From the NCBI GenBank assembly GCA_964494205.1, contig CAZBRD010000039.1, forward strand, positions 1 to 8,396: a DNA stretch of 8,396 nt, in the 5' to 3' direction. Position 1 is the first letter of the stretch, and the number at the start of each line of letters is the position of its first letter. This DNA comes from JBBTCX01 sp964494205. GTDB taxonomy: Bacteria; Planctomycetota; Phycisphaerae; UBA1845. A model generated the notes under the pieces. It ran no database searches and was not told where the DNA came from. It saw only the letters and a program-made list of their open reading frames with translations. This document shows, in pieces, positions 7,401 to 8,396 of this stretch. The position numbers and the translations under genes were made by a program.

Positions 7401-8396
7401 CCTCAGCCCAGACTAGATGCATAGTGCCATTCCCTGCGCCCGCAGTCGGTCCGGTTTGTACACCGGGTATCTGCACACTGCCCGGATCCATTGCGATTCC
7501 GGCAGTGTCAACGCGTGTCACATACGTAGCGGCGAATTCACCCCACGTCACACGCCAATGTATCCCGTCCCACGCGACGGCGCTCGCTGCATCCGAATAC
7601 GGCTGCTTCGTTCCAGAAAGATTGACGCCGTTACCGTCAAGCCTCACTCCCGCCGTGCTCACGCGCGACCCAACGACATGAACAGAGAAATCCGGCTCCT
7701 GACGGTTCCAAACTATGTAGAACCCGTCATCGTTTCCCGCCAAACCGCTGAGCGTGGCGACGAGCAACGATAGCGGAGCGGAATCAAGCTTGGTGAGATT
7801 GCTGTCAAAGCGAACCCCCTTGGTTTCATAGGATTCATTGAACGTTAGTAGGAACACGCCATTGGCAAAAGCGAGTTTCAGGTTCGAGCGCATGTAATAC
7901 GTAGCTGCCACGAGAGTGCGATTCGGTGGATCAAGCACAGCCCCTGTTGGGGAGATTCGCACCCCAACGATGTCGCCACCAGTCGAAGTACCCTGATTAA
8001 CGACTACCCAGTTGTTGCCGTCCGACGCAATCGTCCAGTAGCCGCTGCCCGAAGGCGTGAGGCCGTATAGTTTGATCGGTTGAGCGTCCAACACTTGACC
8101 GGTGGGAGATACGCGCACGGCCTCAAGCGAATCCTGGTAGTAGTATCCCGTACCACTCACATCAACGCTTTCGTAAACCACCAACCAGTTGGACCCATTC
8201 CACGCGACTTTCGGGTAACTCTGAATGGACCGATTGTCTACAATCGCGAGCGGAACATCATCAAGCACATTGCCCGATGCATCGATTCGAACGCCATAGA
8301 TGTCGCGAGAGGTCTCGTACTCTGTCCACGAATAAGAGCCGTAGCAGCCCGTTGAAAAAGTCCTTGACGCCCACGGTATCATGAGGTTCGCGGAAG
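4459..8396 (-). CDS. Large exported-type protein with beta-repeats, three PKD domains and a dockerin-like end (5' partial)
   Basis: The frame runs off the right edge. An ATG lies at 8380-8382, but codons before it stay open, no ribosome binding site or signal peptide is present, and a repeat is already under way, so the true start is outside. Numbering from that ATG gives 1307 residues. About 1-715 hold many degenerate repeats of 45-60 residues of the type VAWNG..WLVVY...D..G.RVSPTG.VLD, probably propeller-like. PKD domains lie at about 728-803 (DWDFGDG), 808-891 (IEWLFSDGG) and 897-983 (YEWSFGDA). A beta-rich region at 985-1240 resembles, from memory, sandwiches of PEP-CTERM-type surface proteins (YGEPIFMDSFLQ, GNSSYWGGI). 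At 1244-1304 come two dockerin-like calcium loops, GDINSDSSIDIDDIL and ADIAPCGGDGIINLDDIL, each followed by a helix ending AFSG. It is likely secreted or surface-bound and used in adhesion or binding. No enzyme domain is seen. Confidence 0.88.
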   Translation of the reverse strand, partial: SANLMIPWASRTFSTGCYGSYSWTEYETSRDIYGVRIDASGNVLDDVPLAIVDNRSIQSYPKVAWNGSNWLVVYESVDVSGTGYYYQDSLEAVRVSPTGQVLDAQPIKLYGLTPSGSGYWTIASDGNNWVVVNQGTSTGGDIVGVRISPTGAVLDPPNRTLVAATYYMRSNLKLAFANGVFLLTFNESYETKGVRFDSNLTKLDSAPLSLLVATLSGLAGNDDGFYIVWNRQEPDFSVHVVGSRVSTAGVRLDGNGVNLSGTKQPYSDAASAVAWDGIHWRVTWGEFAATYVTRVDTAGIAMDPGSVQIPGVQTGPTAGAGNGTMHLVWAEATDGGYGEHDIVATRISSSNVAGPNLTLSTGAAQQLRPDVATSGDGYMFVYRSNADTLTRVLAQPLDVAGNPLTVEPVELAVGALLNGPGSPSVAWNGSVYLVSWATAPGVVAQRLAPNGAKVDASPFMVMSGCLGAPDVAALGSDFLVTGRKVGTNVQYIFPAFARVSGAGVVLDASPLVLGNSYVRNAPVAVVLGDRWFVAWHSNVSHDSPYSGSMGAFVPSSGAPTAEFLIHGPFSTAGGNGIFEVGLASSGTQALFVQSQELTSGVENDLLCHVIDATGAVGPQVNLTPWSGNQYRPRVAWDGTNFIVVYQDQKNRLALWTLDQLDARSDLFAMRVSPNGSKIDPQGFVFSASPIAETDPTVCASNGMAMLAGAMMINDDTFANYRITYEFLPANGAVAVINADVTEGDVPLVVNFTSTGSTGNFYDWDFGDGLTANSANPTHTFTIPGEYLVMLEVTDGNGLQSMQAQRINATKPNQIPVAIATADTYAGSVPFDVVFFAAGSYDPDGAIGNIEWLFSDGGSYWGATAYHTFETPGPQTVTLNCYDARGGVGTTQLIINAPGVNLPPIPRADATPTTGYSPLLVQFSSAGSMDPDGAIVAYEWSFGDAAGTTSNEPNPSFTYTSSGSFVATLTVWDDDNSSRNETISIGVLVQHSVEYGVNLSLGPVYIEQYEQGEVAVGAIDREQVIPNYGRIAGLANVGFGVNKARVDLAGTNPSNPLFFEYGFATSRYWDVFQFDDPDLNGTHGFFDVNLYVAGSGYVDLSEEYTQSPDTEFDAFWHAVINISVDGVTDPNGSTIQSGYYAGEWYKSIGETTLDYFGDPLNTYQQMVTIEFIYGEPIFMDSFLQVDVQFDNQAASVGGTLDAVIDLGNSSYWGGIQNLRDAQGHPVDTAVFSSSSGFDYRDSAAPAATGDINSDSSIDIDDILCMLDAFSGNYTCAGGLENADIAPCGGDGIINLDDILSVLGAFSGQTICP

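Noticed and set aside
6782..7681. Plus-strand 299-codon frame
   Set aside because: It is entirely antisense to the repeat-rich part of the PKD gene, rich in Ser/Thr/Pro with no recognisable domain; a shadow of strong codon bias on the other strand.
8380..8382. ATG as the true start of the PKD protein
   Set aside because: The frame continues open to the window edge, no ribosome binding site or signal peptide is present, and a repeat unit is already in progress.

Overview
The window looks like chromosomal DNA of a planctomycete-type bacterium. The strongest hint is the large secreted-type protein on the minus strand. It has long runs of degenerate beta-repeats, three PKD domains and a C-terminal dockerin-like pair of calcium loops of the 'DIAPCGGDG' style. 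That combination is common in Planctomycetota, especially Phycisphaerae-like and uncultured lineages. This assignment is an inference from protein style, not from a phylogenetic marker.

Layout, left to right. Bases 1-69 hold the 3' end of a plus-strand gene that resembles the PRPP-loop end of a ComF-type phosphoribosyltransferase. Bases 68-278 are copy 1 of a direct repeat. Its conserved 77-base core contains an intrinsic-terminator-like hairpin on the minus strand. After a gap of about 240 bases comes a minus-strand radical SAM enzyme with an N-terminal Rossmann/B12-binding-like domain (523-2421). Its divergent partner is a plus-strand membrane glycosyltransferase of family 2 (2783-3997). 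The intergenic space between them contains a short remnant of a response-regulator receiver domain (2459-2623) and a plausible sigma70-type promoter for the glycosyltransferase (2686-2714). Copy 2 of the repeat, with its own minus-strand terminator, lies at 4029-4239. The rest, 4459-8396, is one long minus-strand reading frame that runs off the right edge, so the N-terminus of the PKD/dockerin-like protein is missing.

How the parts may work together: the radical SAM protein and the glycosyltransferase start 361 bases apart on opposite strands and could share a control region. A membrane GT2 of the CrtQ/HpnB style beside a B12-type radical SAM protein suggests modification of a lipid or other membrane-bound product, but the substrate cannot be read from the sequence. 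The PKD protein is probably an unrelated exported or surface protein. The most unusual feature is the repeat pair. The two copies lie in the same orientation, about 3.96 kb apart, each downstream of a minus-strand gene. They share a conserved core whose hairpin stays paired only if the minus strand is the RNA strand.

No tRNA, rRNA, CRISPR array, insertion sequence or complete mobile element was recognised.
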